This document shows, in pieces, positions 16,441 through 24,995 of a DNA stretch of 46,348 nucleotides. Every line of letters begins with the position of its first letter. Position 1 is the first letter of the stretch. Made by a program: the position numbers and the translations under genes. Under the pieces are notes generated by a model. That model made no database searches. It was not told where the DNA came from and was given only the letters and a program-made list of their open reading frames with translations. Origin of the DNA: an uncultured Gemmiger sp. (lineage in GTDB: Bacteria > Bacillota > Clostridia > Oscillospirales > Ruminococcaceae); assembly GCA_944388165.1 (NCBI GenBank), contig CALXHS010000025.1:1-46348 (forward strand), given 5' to 3'.

Positions 16441-17418
16441 TTATTCCTGGCAGCGGTAGACCGCGTCGATGAGTTTGTCCACATCCTCAAAATGGGAGAG
16501 GGTGGCGCAGGCGCGGCGCAGAGCCGCCGCCCCCCGCAGGCCTTTCATATAATGCATGGCCTGGCTGCGGGCCTGGGGCATGGCTGCCCACTCCCCTTTT
16601 TCCTCGCACATTTCATAGATCTGGTTGCGCAGGGCGTTCATCCGCTGGTTAAGGGTGGGTTCCGCAGGCAGAGGCTGACCCTGCATGGCGGCCCGCACCC
16701 GCTCAAACAGCCAGGGGTCGCCCAGAGCGCCCCGGCCGATCATCACACCGTCACAGCCGGTGCGTTCCATCATTTCCACGGCCCCTTCGGCGGTGGTGAT
16801 ATCGCCGTTGGCCAGCACCGGGATGGACACCGCCCGCTTCATTTCGGCGATGGCTTCCACATTCACCGGCGGGATGTACATCTGTTCCCGGGTGCGGCCA
16901 TGGACCACCAGCAGGTCGGCGCCGTTCTCCTCACAGGCGGCAGCCACCTGGGGACCGGTGAGGTGTTCCTCGTCCCAGCCGATGCGCATCTTGACGGTGA
17001 GGGGGGTATCGGGGCCCAGCGCCTGCCGGGCCGCTTTGACCATGGCCCCGCACAGGGCCGGGTCCAGCATCAGTTTGCTGCCCGCGCCGCTGCCGGTGAT
17101 CTTGGGGGCCGGGCAGCCCATATTGATGTCCAGAATGTCAAATTGAATGCCCTTTTCCCGCACGATGGCAATGGCCTGGGCCAGGATTTCCGGCTCGTTG
17201 CCGAACAGCTGGACGGCGTACAATCCGCCGGGGGCATCGTCCCGCAGAAGCTGCAGGCTTTTCTGGTCGCCGAAGGTGATGGCCTTGGCACTGGCCTTCT
17301 CGCTGACGCTCCAGGCCGCGCCGTGGCGCATCATCAGATGACGGCAGGCGGCGTCGGATAAACCGGCCATGGGGGCAAACACCGCCCCCGCCGGGGTGTT
17401 CAGGTTTCGTAACTGCAT
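16441..17418 (-). CDS. dus: tRNA-dihydrouridine synthase
   Basis: A 325-aa FMN-dependent TIM-barrel enzyme that reduces uridines in tRNA D-loops. Motifs: APMAGLSDAACR (FMN site), DINMGCPAPKI with the general-acid Cys102, VKMRIGWDE, VVHGRTREQMY, PVLANGDITT and GVMIGRGALGDPWLF (phosphate site). It is closest to the DusB-like group found in Firmicutes; position specificity is not predictable. Start ATG 17418 follows AGAGGT. Divergent from polA. Confidence 0.95.
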   Translation of the reverse strand: MQLRNLNTPAGAVFAPMAGLSDAACRHLMMRHGAAWSVSEKASAKAITFGDQKSLQLLRDDAPGGLYAVQLFGNEPEILAQAIAIVREKGIQFDILDINMGCPAPKITGSGAGSKLMLDPALCGAMVKAARQALGPDTPLTVKMRIGWDEEHLTGPQVAAACEENGADLLVVHGRTREQMYIPPVNVEAIAEMKRAVSIPVLANGDITTAEGAVEMMERTGCDGVMIGRGALGDPWLFERVRAAMQGQPLPAEPTLNQRMNALRNQIYEMCEEKGEWAAMPQARSQAMHYMKGLRGAAALRRACATLSHFEDVDKLIDAVYRCQE

Positions 17419-17503
17419 GGAGACCTCTTTCTCGAAAGATACAATGGGGCGCTTTGCGCCCGGTCAAATCATTGTACCACACTCCCCACAAGTTCGCAAT
17501 TTG

Positions 17504-17512
17504 TGCTATACT
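17504..17512 (+). promoter_or_regulatory. Extended -10 promoter element of the polA operon
   Basis: TGC-TATACT, 42 nt before the polA start. No good -35 hexamer is seen at 16-18 nt, which fits an extended -10 promoter. Confidence 0.45.
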
Positions 17513-17553
17513 GGTTCCGGCTGTTTAGCCGAACTTTTACAACGGAGGACAAA

Positions 17554-20070
17554 ATGAAACTGCTGGTATTGGATGGCAACAGCCTTTTGAACCGCGCATT
17601 TTTCGGCATTCGTGTACTGACCACCAAGGACGGACGGTACACCAACGCCATTTTCGGGTTCCAGAATATTCTTCTGAACCTGCTTTCCGCCCACAGCCCC
17701 GACGCCGTGGCCATTGCCTGGGACGAGCGGGCCCCCACCTTCCGCCACAATGCCTACGACGGCTACAAGGCCACCCGCCACGGCATGCCCCAGGAACTGG
17801 CCGAGCAGATGCCGGTGATGAAGCAGCTGCTCACCGATCTGGGTTTTGCCCAGGTGAGCCTGGCCGGGTGGGAAGCCGACGACATTCTGGGTACTCTCTC
17901 CGCCGCCTGCAAGGCCGCCGGGGGAAAGACTTTGCTGGCCACCGGCGACCGGGACAGCCTGCAGCTGGTGGACGACAGTACCACCGTACTGCTGGCCACC
18001 AACAAGGAGACACTGGTCATGGACCCCGCCGCCATCCGGGAAAAGTATGGCGTGGAGCCCATCCAGCTCATTGAAGTGAAGAGCCTGATGGGGGATTCCT
18101 CGCACAACATCCCCGGCGTGCCGGGCATCGGCGAAAAGACCGCCCTGGCTCTGGTGCAGAAGTTCGGCAGCCTGGAAGGGGTGTACGAACATCTGGACGA
18201 CAAGGCCATCAAACCCAAACAGCGGGAGAAGCTGGCGGCTTCCCGGGAGATGGCGGACCTTTCCCACATGCTGGGCACCATCCGCCGGGACGCCCCCATC
18301 GACACCGACCCCGAGCATTACCGCCGCGCCAAGGGCGACCCCGCCGCCGCGGCCAAGCTGCTGGCGGAACTGGAGATGCACAAGCTGGCCGCCCGCTGGG
18401 GTCTGAACGAAAGCGAGCCCGCCGGGCAGGTCCAGACCGACCTGCCCGGGGTCAGCCCATCTCCCCTGCCTCTGGTACCGGAGGGCCGGTATTATCTGGC
18501 CCGCACCGCCGGCAAGGAGGGCGGCGTCTGGTACGCCGTGCAGGGCAGCGAGGTGTTCGCTCTGGACGAGAGCCGCCTGCCCGGTCTGCTGGACGGCGGC
18601 GCCGAACTGTTTGTGTTCGACGCCAAGCCCCTGTACCGCCTGGCCCTGGAGCACGGCGGCGTGGGCGCGGCCATCCGGTTTGACGGCAAGCTGGCGGCGT
18701 ACCTGCTGAATCCTTCCGCCAGCGACTACCAGGTGGCTCCCCTGGCGGCGGAATACGGGGTCAGCCCCGCTTTCCTCTGTGAGGAATACCCCGACGCCGG
18801 GGTGCTGGCCGCCGTCTGCGACACCCTGGCCCAGCATCTGGACGAACAAGGCCAGCACAAACTGCTGGCCGAGATGGAACTGCCCCTGGCCCGGGTGCTG
18901 GCGGACATGGAGCGCATCGGCTTTGCGGTGGACGCTGAGGGCATCCGCGCTTTCGGTGACAGCCTGCGGGCGGAACTGGACGAGATCCTCAAGCGCATCT
19001 ACACCACCGTGGGGTATGAGTTCAACCTGAACAGCCCCAAGCAGCTGGCCGAAGTCCTGTTTGACAAGCTGGGCCTGCCGCCCCGCAAAAAGACCAAAAG
19101 CGGCTATTCCACCGACGCCGAGACCCTGGAAAGCCTGCGTCCTTACAGCGAAGTGGTGGATGACATCCTGAAATACCGCACCTACGCGAAACTGCTTTCC
19201 ACCTATGTGGAGGGCCTGCTGAAAGCCCAGGGGGCGGACGGGCGCATCCATTCCACCTTCATCCAGACCGAAGCCCGCACCGGGCGCATCAGTTCCACCG
19301 AGCCCAACCTGCAGAATATTCCCATCCGCACCGAGCTGGGCAGCCGTCTGCGGGGCTACTTTGTGGCCGGGGAAGGCTGTACCCTGGTGGACGCCGACTA
19401 TTCCCAGATCGAGCTGCGGATTCTCGCCCACATCACCGGCGACGAAGCCATGTGCCATGCCTTTGCTTCCGGGGCGGACATCCACCGCTCCACCGCGGCC
19501 AAGATCTACCACATTCCCGAAGAAGAGGTCACCCACGAACTGCGCAGCGCCGCCAAGGCCATCAATTTCGGCATCATGTACGGCAAGGGTGCTTTCTCCC
19601 TGGGCAAGGATCTGAACATTCCGGTGAAGGAGGCCGACCGGTTCCTGCAGACCTATCTGAACACTTTCCCCAGCGTGGACGGATATATGAAAGACTGTAT
19701 TGAACACGCCAAGGAAAAAGGCTATGTGGAGACCCTCTTCGGCCGCCGCCGTCCCCTGCCCGAACTGGCCAGTTCCAACTTCCAGGTACGCAGTTCCGGG
19801 GAGCGGATGGCCCGCAACACCCCCATCCAGGGCACCGCGGCGGACATCATCAAGCTGGCCATGGTCCATGTGTGGCAGCGCCTGCGCAGCGAGGGCCTGC
19901 GCGCCCGTCTGCTGCTGCAGGTACACGACGAACTGATCGTGGAAGCGCCTTTGGAGGAAGTGGATCAGGTCAAGGCCCTTCTCAAAGAGGAAATGGAGCA
20001 GGTGGTGCAGTACCGTGTGCCCCTGACCGCCGATGTGGGCACCGGCAAGACCTGGCTGGAAGCACACTGA
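17554..20070 (+). CDS. polA: DNA polymerase I
   Basis: An 838-aa protein with an N-terminal 5'-3' exonuclease (about 1-290: LLVLDGNSLLNRAFFG, GWEADDILGT, GIPGVPGIGEKTA-type helix-hairpin-helix). A middle region (about 310-460) keeps the 3'-5' exonuclease fold but lacks the Asp-x-Glu metal site (FVFDAKPLYRL instead). The C-terminal polymerase contains DADYSQIELR (Asp613), the O-helix KAINFGIMYG (Lys668) and VHDELIVE (Asp792). It fills gaps and removes RNA primers. Proofreading is probably absent, as in several Firmicutes. ATG 17554 follows CGGAGGA. First gene of a probable polA-tsaD unit (26-nt gap). Confidence 0.96.
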   Translation: MKLLVLDGNSLLNRAFFGIRVLTTKDGRYTNAIFGFQNILLNLLSAHSPDAVAIAWDERAPTFRHNAYDGYKATRHGMPQELAEQMPVMKQLLTDLGFAQVSLAGWEADDILGTLSAACKAAGGKTLLATGDRDSLQLVDDSTTVLLATNKETLVMDPAAIREKYGVEPIQLIEVKSLMGDSSHNIPGVPGIGEKTALALVQKFGSLEGVYEHLDDKAIKPKQREKLAASREMADLSHMLGTIRRDAPIDTDPEHYRRAKGDPAAAAKLLAELEMHKLAARWGLNESEPAGQVQTDLPGVSPSPLPLVPEGRYYLARTAGKEGGVWYAVQGSEVFALDESRLPGLLDGGAELFVFDAKPLYRLALEHGGVGAAIRFDGKLAAYLLNPSASDYQVAPLAAEYGVSPAFLCEEYPDAGVLAAVCDTLAQHLDEQGQHKLLAEMELPLARVLADMERIGFAVDAEGIRAFGDSLRAELDEILKRIYTTVGYEFNLNSPKQLAEVLFDKLGLPPRKKTKSGYSTDAETLESLRPYSEVVDDILKYRTYAKLLSTYVEGLLKAQGADGRIHSTFIQTEARTGRISSTEPNLQNIPIRTELGSRLRGYFVAGEGCTLVDADYSQIELRILAHITGDEAMCHAFASGADIHRSTAAKIYHIPEEEVTHELRSAAKAINFGIMYGKGAFSLGKDLNIPVKEADRFLQTYLNTFPSVDGYMKDCIEHAKEKGYVETLFGRRRPLPELASSNFQVRSSGERMARNTPIQGTAADIIKLAMVHVWQRLRSEGLRARLLLQVHDELIVEAPLEEVDQVKALLKEEMEQVVQYRVPLTADVGTGKTWLEAH

Positions 20071-20096
20071 CAGAAAAAAAGAGGACTGGGATTTTT

Positions 20097-21104
20097 ATGT
20101 ATATACTTGGTTTTGAATCCAGCTGTGACGAGACCGCCGCAGCTGTGGTGAAAGACGGACGGGAAGTCTGTTCCAACGTCATTGCCACCAGCGTGGCGGA
20201 ACAGGCGCTGTACGGCGGCGTGGTGCCGGAGATCGCCAGCCGCCGCCATGCCGAAAACATCAGCGCCGTGGCCCAGAAGGCCCTGGCTGACGCCAACCTG
20301 ACCATGGCGGACATCGACGCTGTGGCTGTGACCTTTGCGCCGGGGCTCATCGGCGCGGTGCTGGTGGGCGTCAACTTTGCCAAGGGTCTGGCCTTTTCCG
20401 CCGGCAAGCCCCTGGTGCCGGTGCATCATCTGCGGGGGCACATTGCGGCCAACTACCTGACCCACCCGGAACTGAAGCCGCCTTTCCTGTGCCTGGTGGC
20501 CAGCGGCGGCCACAGCCACATCGTGCTGGTGCAGGATTGGTGCCGGTACCAGATCCTGGGCCGCACGGTGGACGACGCCGCAGGCGAAGCCTTCGACAAG
20601 GTGGCCCGCACCCTGGGGCTCCCCTACCCCGGTGGCCCCAGCGTATCCCAGGCGGCCCGCACCGGTGACCCCCACGCCTACCGCCTGCCGGTCCCCCATG
20701 TGCAGGGCAAATACAACGTGAGCTTTTCCGGCCTGAAGACCGCCGTCATCAACGAGGTGCACAACGCCGAACAGCGGGGCGAGACCATCAATGTGCCGGA
20801 CATGGCCGCCAGTTTCCAGGAGCGCATCGCCCAGATCCTGGCTAAAAAGCTGCTGGCCGCGGCGGCGGACACCGGCGCCAAAACCGTCTGCCTGGCGGGC
20901 GGTGTGGCAGCCAACGGGCGGCTGCGCCAGCTGGTGAACGACGGAGTGCAGAAGCTGGGGGCCAAGGTTTATCTGCCTGAGCTGAAATACTGCGGCGACA
21001 ACGCGGCCATGATCGCGGCCCAGGGCTACTATGAATGCCTGGACGGCAACCTGGCCGACTGGACGCTGAACGGCCTGCCCACGCTGGAGATCGACTACCG
21101 CTGA
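20097..21104 (+). CDS. tsaD: tRNA N6-adenosine threonylcarbamoyltransferase
   Basis: A 335-aa ASKHA-fold enzyme that transfers the threonylcarbamoyl group to A37 of ANN-decoding tRNAs with TsaB and TsaE. Visible: GFESSCDETAAAVV at the N-terminus, GGVVPEIASRRH, the metal-binding HHLRGH (His111, His115), ASGGHSH, VDDAAGEAFDKVARTLGL and CLAGGVAANGRLR. The start is ATG 20097, 8-10 nt after GAGGA; the open frame further upstream overlaps polA. tsaB and tsaE are not in the window. Full length and intact. Confidence 0.97.
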   Translation: MYILGFESSCDETAAAVVKDGREVCSNVIATSVAEQALYGGVVPEIASRRHAENISAVAQKALADANLTMADIDAVAVTFAPGLIGAVLVGVNFAKGLAFSAGKPLVPVHHLRGHIAANYLTHPELKPPFLCLVASGGHSHIVLVQDWCRYQILGRTVDDAAGEAFDKVARTLGLPYPGGPSVSQAARTGDPHAYRLPVPHVQGKYNVSFSGLKTAVINEVHNAEQRGETINVPDMAASFQERIAQILAKKLLAAAADTGAKTVCLAGGVAANGRLRQLVNDGVQKLGAKVYLPELKYCGDNAAMIAAQGYYECLDGNLADWTLNGLPTLEIDYR

Positions 21105-21110
21105 CAGGGC

Positions 21111-21139
21111 TTGCGTTATTGCGCCATCTATTGTAAAAT
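21111..21139 (+). promoter_or_regulatory. Promoter of glnS
   Basis: TTGCGT (21111-21116), 17 nt, TAAAAT (21134-21139), 35 nt before the start codon. It suggests that glnS is transcribed separately from polA-tsaD. No T-box leader is visible. Confidence 0.55.
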
Positions 21140-21173
21140 ATGGGAATTGTAACATTCGATTTGGGGTGTCATT

Positions 21174-22838
21174 ATGTCTGACGAAAAGTTTTCCAATTTT
21201 CTGACCGAGATCGTGGATGCGGACCTGGCCGAAGGCAAGGTGCAGGAGATCCACACCCGGTTTCCGCCGGAGCCCAACGGCTACCTGCACATCGGTTCCG
21301 CCAAGGCCATCTACATCAACTATATGATGGCCAAGACCTACGGCGGCAAGTTCAACCTGCGCTACGACGATACCAACCCCGCCCGTGAGGACGACGAGTA
21401 CGTGCAGAGCATTCTGCGGGACCTGGAATGGCTGGGTGCCCACCCGAACGGCGGCATCTTCTACGGCAGCGACTACTTTGAAAAGTGCTACGAGTACGCT
21501 GAGAAGCTCATCCAGGAAGGCAAGGCCTACGTGGATGACCTGACCCGGGAAGAGATGCAGGAATACCGCGGCAACGACGCCGGCAAGCCCAGCCGGCCTT
21601 CTCCCTACCGTGACCGCACACCGGAAGAGAACCTGGACCTGTTCCGCCGCATGCGTGCCGGTGAGTTTGCCGACGGCGAAAAGACCCTGCGCGCCAAGAT
21701 CGACCTGGCCAGCCCCAACATGAACATGCGCGACCCGGCCATCTACCGCATCAAGCATGTGCACCATCACCGGCAGGGGGACAAGTGGTGCATCTATCCC
21801 CTGTACGACTTCGCCCATCCCATCCAGGACGCCATCGAGGGCATCACCCACTCCCTGTGCAGCCTGGAATTTGAGAATCACCGTCCTCTGTACGACTGGG
21901 TCATCCAGAACGTCTTCGGCGGCGAGTTCCCCAAACAGCGTGAGTTTGCCCGCCTGAACGTGACCAACACCGTCATGAGCAAGCGGTATCTGCGCGAACT
22001 GGTGGAAAAGAACATCGTGGACGGCTGGGACGACCCCCGCATGCCCACCCTGAGCGGTCTGCGCCGCCGTGGCTACACCCCCACCAGCATCTTTGAGTTC
22101 GTGCGGGGCGCGGGCATTTCCAAGGCGGACAGCCTGGTGGACATGCGCCAGCTGGAAGCCGTTCTGCGCGCCGAGCTGGAACTGAGCGCCGCCCGCCGCG
22201 TGGCTGTGCTGGACCCCGTCAAGCTCATCATCGACAACTATCCCGCCGACGGCTGCGAATACTTCGATCTGCCCAACAACCCCAACCGGGACGCCAACGA
22301 TACCACCACCCGTCCGGTGGCCTTCACCAAGGAAGTGTGGATCGACCGCAGCGACTTCTTCGAAGTGCCGCCGCCGAAGTTCAAGCGCCTGACCCTGGGC
22401 AGCGAAGTCCGCCTGATGGGCGCGTATCTGGTGCGCTGCACCGGCGTGGACAAAGACGAAGCCGGCAACGTGGTGGCCATCCATGCCGAAGCCGACCTGG
22501 AGACCCGCAACGGCACCCCCGCCGACGGCCGCAAGGTGCGCGGTACTATCCACTGGGTCAGCTGTGCCCATTGCGTGGACGCTGAGGTGCGCCTGTACGA
22601 CAAGCTGTTCACCGAAGCCAACATGAACGGCATTCCCGATGACGCCGATTTCAAGGATTACCTGAACCCCGAAAGCGTCACCGTGATGCCCAATGCCAAG
22701 CTGGAAAAGAGCCTGGAGAACGCCCAGCCCGGCGATCGCTTCCAGTTCGTGCGCATGGGTTACTTCACCCCCGACAGCCACGATCCCCACGTATACAACC
22801 GCATCGTGACCCTGAAAGACAGCTTCAAGCTGGGCTGA
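21174..22838 (+). CDS. glnS: Glutaminyl-tRNA synthetase
   Basis: A 554-aa class I synthetase that charges tRNA-Gln directly. It has PPEPNGYLHIGS (HIGH site, 39-42), YDDTNP, the Gln-pocket region RIKHVHHHRQGDKWCIYPLYDFAHPIQD, the KMSKS equivalent VMSKR (267-271), and a two-barrel anticodon-binding domain (about 340-554). Many Firmicutes lack GlnRS and use the GatCAB transamidation route; its presence in this clostridial lineage reflects an old transfer known in the group. GC content matches its neighbours, so it is not a recent arrival. A strong terminator follows. Confidence 0.96.
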   Translation: MSDEKFSNFLTEIVDADLAEGKVQEIHTRFPPEPNGYLHIGSAKAIYINYMMAKTYGGKFNLRYDDTNPAREDDEYVQSILRDLEWLGAHPNGGIFYGSDYFEKCYEYAEKLIQEGKAYVDDLTREEMQEYRGNDAGKPSRPSPYRDRTPEENLDLFRRMRAGEFADGEKTLRAKIDLASPNMNMRDPAIYRIKHVHHHRQGDKWCIYPLYDFAHPIQDAIEGITHSLCSLEFENHRPLYDWVIQNVFGGEFPKQREFARLNVTNTVMSKRYLRELVEKNIVDGWDDPRMPTLSGLRRRGYTPTSIFEFVRGAGISKADSLVDMRQLEAVLRAELELSAARRVAVLDPVKLIIDNYPADGCEYFDLPNNPNRDANDTTTRPVAFTKEVWIDRSDFFEVPPPKFKRLTLGSEVRLMGAYLVRCTGVDKDEAGNVVAIHAEADLETRNGTPADGRKVRGTIHWVSCAHCVDAEVRLYDKLFTEANMNGIPDDADFKDYLNPESVTVMPNAKLEKSLENAQPGDRFQFVRMGYFTPDSHDPHVYNRIVTLKDSFKLG

Positions 22839-22861
22839 TCTTTCCTGCATAATCGCATCTG

Positions 22862-22897
22862 AAATCCCCGCTGCTTTTTGGCAGCGGGGATTTTTTG
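22862..22897 (+). terminator. Terminator of glnS
   Basis: A 13-bp stem (AAATCCCCGCTGC / GCAGCGGGGATTT), loop of T residues, then a continuing T-run. Confidence 0.9.
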
Positions 22898-23232
22898 GTA
22901 TTTGTGCGAAAAGACTTTTCCACATTCTTGTGCGCCTTGCCATGGCGTTTGTAAAAAGCCGGTCAATTTTTGCGCAGAGGATTCCGGCGCAAAGATTTGT
23001 TCGGATAATCGGCATAAATCGTCCTAATCCACGATTTATGGCAGCCGGTTTACTTTACAAACCGGCCGATTTTGTGTGCTGATTTTTTACCCTGATTTTG
23101 CGGCGGCATGGTTTCGGCGCGGCGGGCGGGGCGGGTATAATATGCCTTGGCAGGCGGCCCCAAGGCCTCTGCCCTGCCGGGCAAAGCCCCGCGGAACATC
23201 TTTACGATGAGAGAATGAGGAGAGTAGAACCT
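22898..23232 (+). other. Dyad-rich region upstream of the alkaline phosphatase gene
   Basis: No gene is visible. Three consecutive perfect dyads occur: TTTGCGC/GCGCAAA (22969-22993), CATAAATCG/CGATTTATG (23013-23040) and GCCGGTTT/AAACCGGC (23044-23066). A possible alternative pairing joins TTTGTAAA (22948-22955) with TTTACAAA (23054-23061). A TATAAT at 23136-23141, with a poor -35 (TTTCGG), may be the phosphatase promoter. The dyads could be operators, a terminator or a structured leader. Confidence 0.45.
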
Positions 23233-24852
23233 ATGCAGAACCTGACCAAACGCGCCCTGGCGCTGCTGGGCGCGGCTGCCATGACCGCCAGCCTGGCCGC
23301 CTGCGGCACGCCGGCATCCACCGCCGACACCACCACCGTCGACACCGCTTCCACCTCTGCGGCTGCCGCCGCCACCCCGGAAGCTGCCGTCAACACCCCC
23401 AAGTACATCTTCCTGTTCATCGGCGACGGTATGAGCTATCCCCAGATCCAGAGCACCAACTACTACCTCACCGCCCTGGCCAACGGCACCAGCATGGGCG
23501 GCGACGGAGCCGTGCTCCAGCACGAAGACGCCCTGACCTTCCTGGATTTCCCGGTAGCCGGCAGCGCCCAGACTTATGACAGCACCTCCTTCTGCCCGGA
23601 CTCCGCTTCCACCGCCACTTCCCTGTCCACCGGCCACAAGACCTACTCCGGCACCATCAACATGGACGAGACCGGCACCGTGGCCTATGAGACCATCAGC
23701 GAAAAACTGAAGGACCAGAAGGATTACAAGATCGGCGTGGTGTCCAGCGTCAACCTGAACCATGCCACCCCCGCCGCCTTCTACTGCCACCAGGTCAGCC
23801 GTTCCAACTACTACGACATCGGCCTGGAGATGATCGACAGCAACTTTGATTACTTCGCCGGCGGCGCCCTGCTGCAGCCCACCGGCAAGGATGAAGACCA
23901 GACCGACCTGTACACCCTGGCTGCCGACGCCGGTTACACCGTGGCCAAGACCCAGGCCGAGGCTGAAGCCGTGACCGCCGACACCGGCAAGGTCATTCTG
24001 GTGGACGAACACCTGGCCGACAGCGACTCCATGCCCTATGAGCTGGACCGCACCGACGACATGTGGAGCCTGGCCGACTACGTGGAAAAGGGCATTGAGG
24101 TCCTGGACAACGACAACGGCTTCTTCATGATGGTGGAAGGCGGCAAGATCGACTGGGCCTGCCACGCCAACGATGCCGGTTCCACCATGCACGACACCCA
24201 GGCACTGTCCGATGCCGTGGACAAGGCTGTGGAGTTCTACAACGAGCATCCCGACGAGACCCTGATCCTGGTCACCGGTGACCACGAGACCGGCGGCATG
24301 ACCATCGGCTATGCGGGCACCAACTACGACACCTTCCTGCAGAACCTGGCCAACCAGAAGATCAGCTACGCCAAGTTCGACAGCGACTATGTGGTTTCCT
24401 ACAAAGAAAACAACACCAGCTTTGAAGACGTTCTGGTGGACGTGCAGAACCTGTTCGGCCTGACCACCGAAGCCGCTGCCGGCCAGGCCGGCGAGGACGG
24501 CGTGACCACCGACAGCGCCGACAGCCATCCCACCGGTGTGACCAGCGGTTCCCTGGTCATGACCGACTACGAACTGCAGAAGCTGCGGGATGCTTACGAC
24601 CTGACCATGACCAAAACCGACGACACCGAACTGAGCCAGGAAGAGTATGTGCTCTACGGTTCCTATGAACCACTGAGCGTGACCATCACCCACATCCTGA
24701 ACAACAAATCCGGCATCAGCTTCACCAGCTACAGCCACACCGGCCTGCCGGTTGCCGTCTTCGCCATGGGTGCCGGTCAGGAACTGTTTGAAGGCTACTA
24801 CGACAACACCCAGGTCTACTTCAACCTGGCTGAGCTCACCGGCGTGGAATAA
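23233..24852 (+). CDS. Alkaline phosphatase lipoprotein
   Basis: A 539-aa PhoA-superfamily enzyme. A lipoprotein signal is present (MQNLTKRALALLGAAAMTASLAAC, Cys24), followed by a Thr/Ser/Ala linker to about residue 50. Active-site elements are FIGDGMSYPQ (metal Asp65), CPDSASTATSLSTG (nucleophile Ser124), GGKIDWACHANDA, VTGDHETGG and SHTGLPVAVFAMG (the last metal His). It should hydrolyse phosphomonoesters outside the membrane and supply phosphate. Start ATG 23233 is preferred (GAGGAGAG 9-11 nt upstream); an ATG at 23215 would add six residues. The upstream region is rich in dyads, so phosphate control is plausible, but I cannot identify a Pho box with confidence. Confidence 0.93.
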   Translation: MQNLTKRALALLGAAAMTASLAACGTPASTADTTTVDTASTSAAAAATPEAAVNTPKYIFLFIGDGMSYPQIQSTNYYLTALANGTSMGGDGAVLQHEDALTFLDFPVAGSAQTYDSTSFCPDSASTATSLSTGHKTYSGTINMDETGTVAYETISEKLKDQKDYKIGVVSSVNLNHATPAAFYCHQVSRSNYYDIGLEMIDSNFDYFAGGALLQPTGKDEDQTDLYTLAADAGYTVAKTQAEAEAVTADTGKVILVDEHLADSDSMPYELDRTDDMWSLADYVEKGIEVLDNDNGFFMMVEGGKIDWACHANDAGSTMHDTQALSDAVDKAVEFYNEHPDETLILVTGDHETGGMTIGYAGTNYDTFLQNLANQKISYAKFDSDYVVSYKENNTSFEDVLVDVQNLFGLTTEAAAGQAGEDGVTTDSADSHPTGVTSGSLVMTDYELQKLRDAYDLTMTKTDDTELSQEEYVLYGSYEPLSVTITHILNNKSGISFTSYSHTGLPVAVFAMGAGQELFEGYYDNTQVYFNLAELTGVE

Positions 24853-24995
24853 ACCCCCGCCTGAACGAACCATTCCCGGAGTGTTTTCCTTCTGATAAAC
24901 AGTGTATCCCCGCAGTGTATGGGCGCTGCGGGGACGCGCTGTGTTTTGGGTCTATCCCCTGCCGCCACTGATTCTTGGTTTAGGAGAAATCTTGT

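Noticed and set aside
17506..20067. 853-codon minus-strand frame
   Set aside because: Antisense to polA, whose motifs are all intact; no recognisable domain.
19965..23015. 1016-codon minus-strand frame
   Set aside because: Antisense to tsaD and glnS, Val/His/Gly-rich, runs through a terminator.
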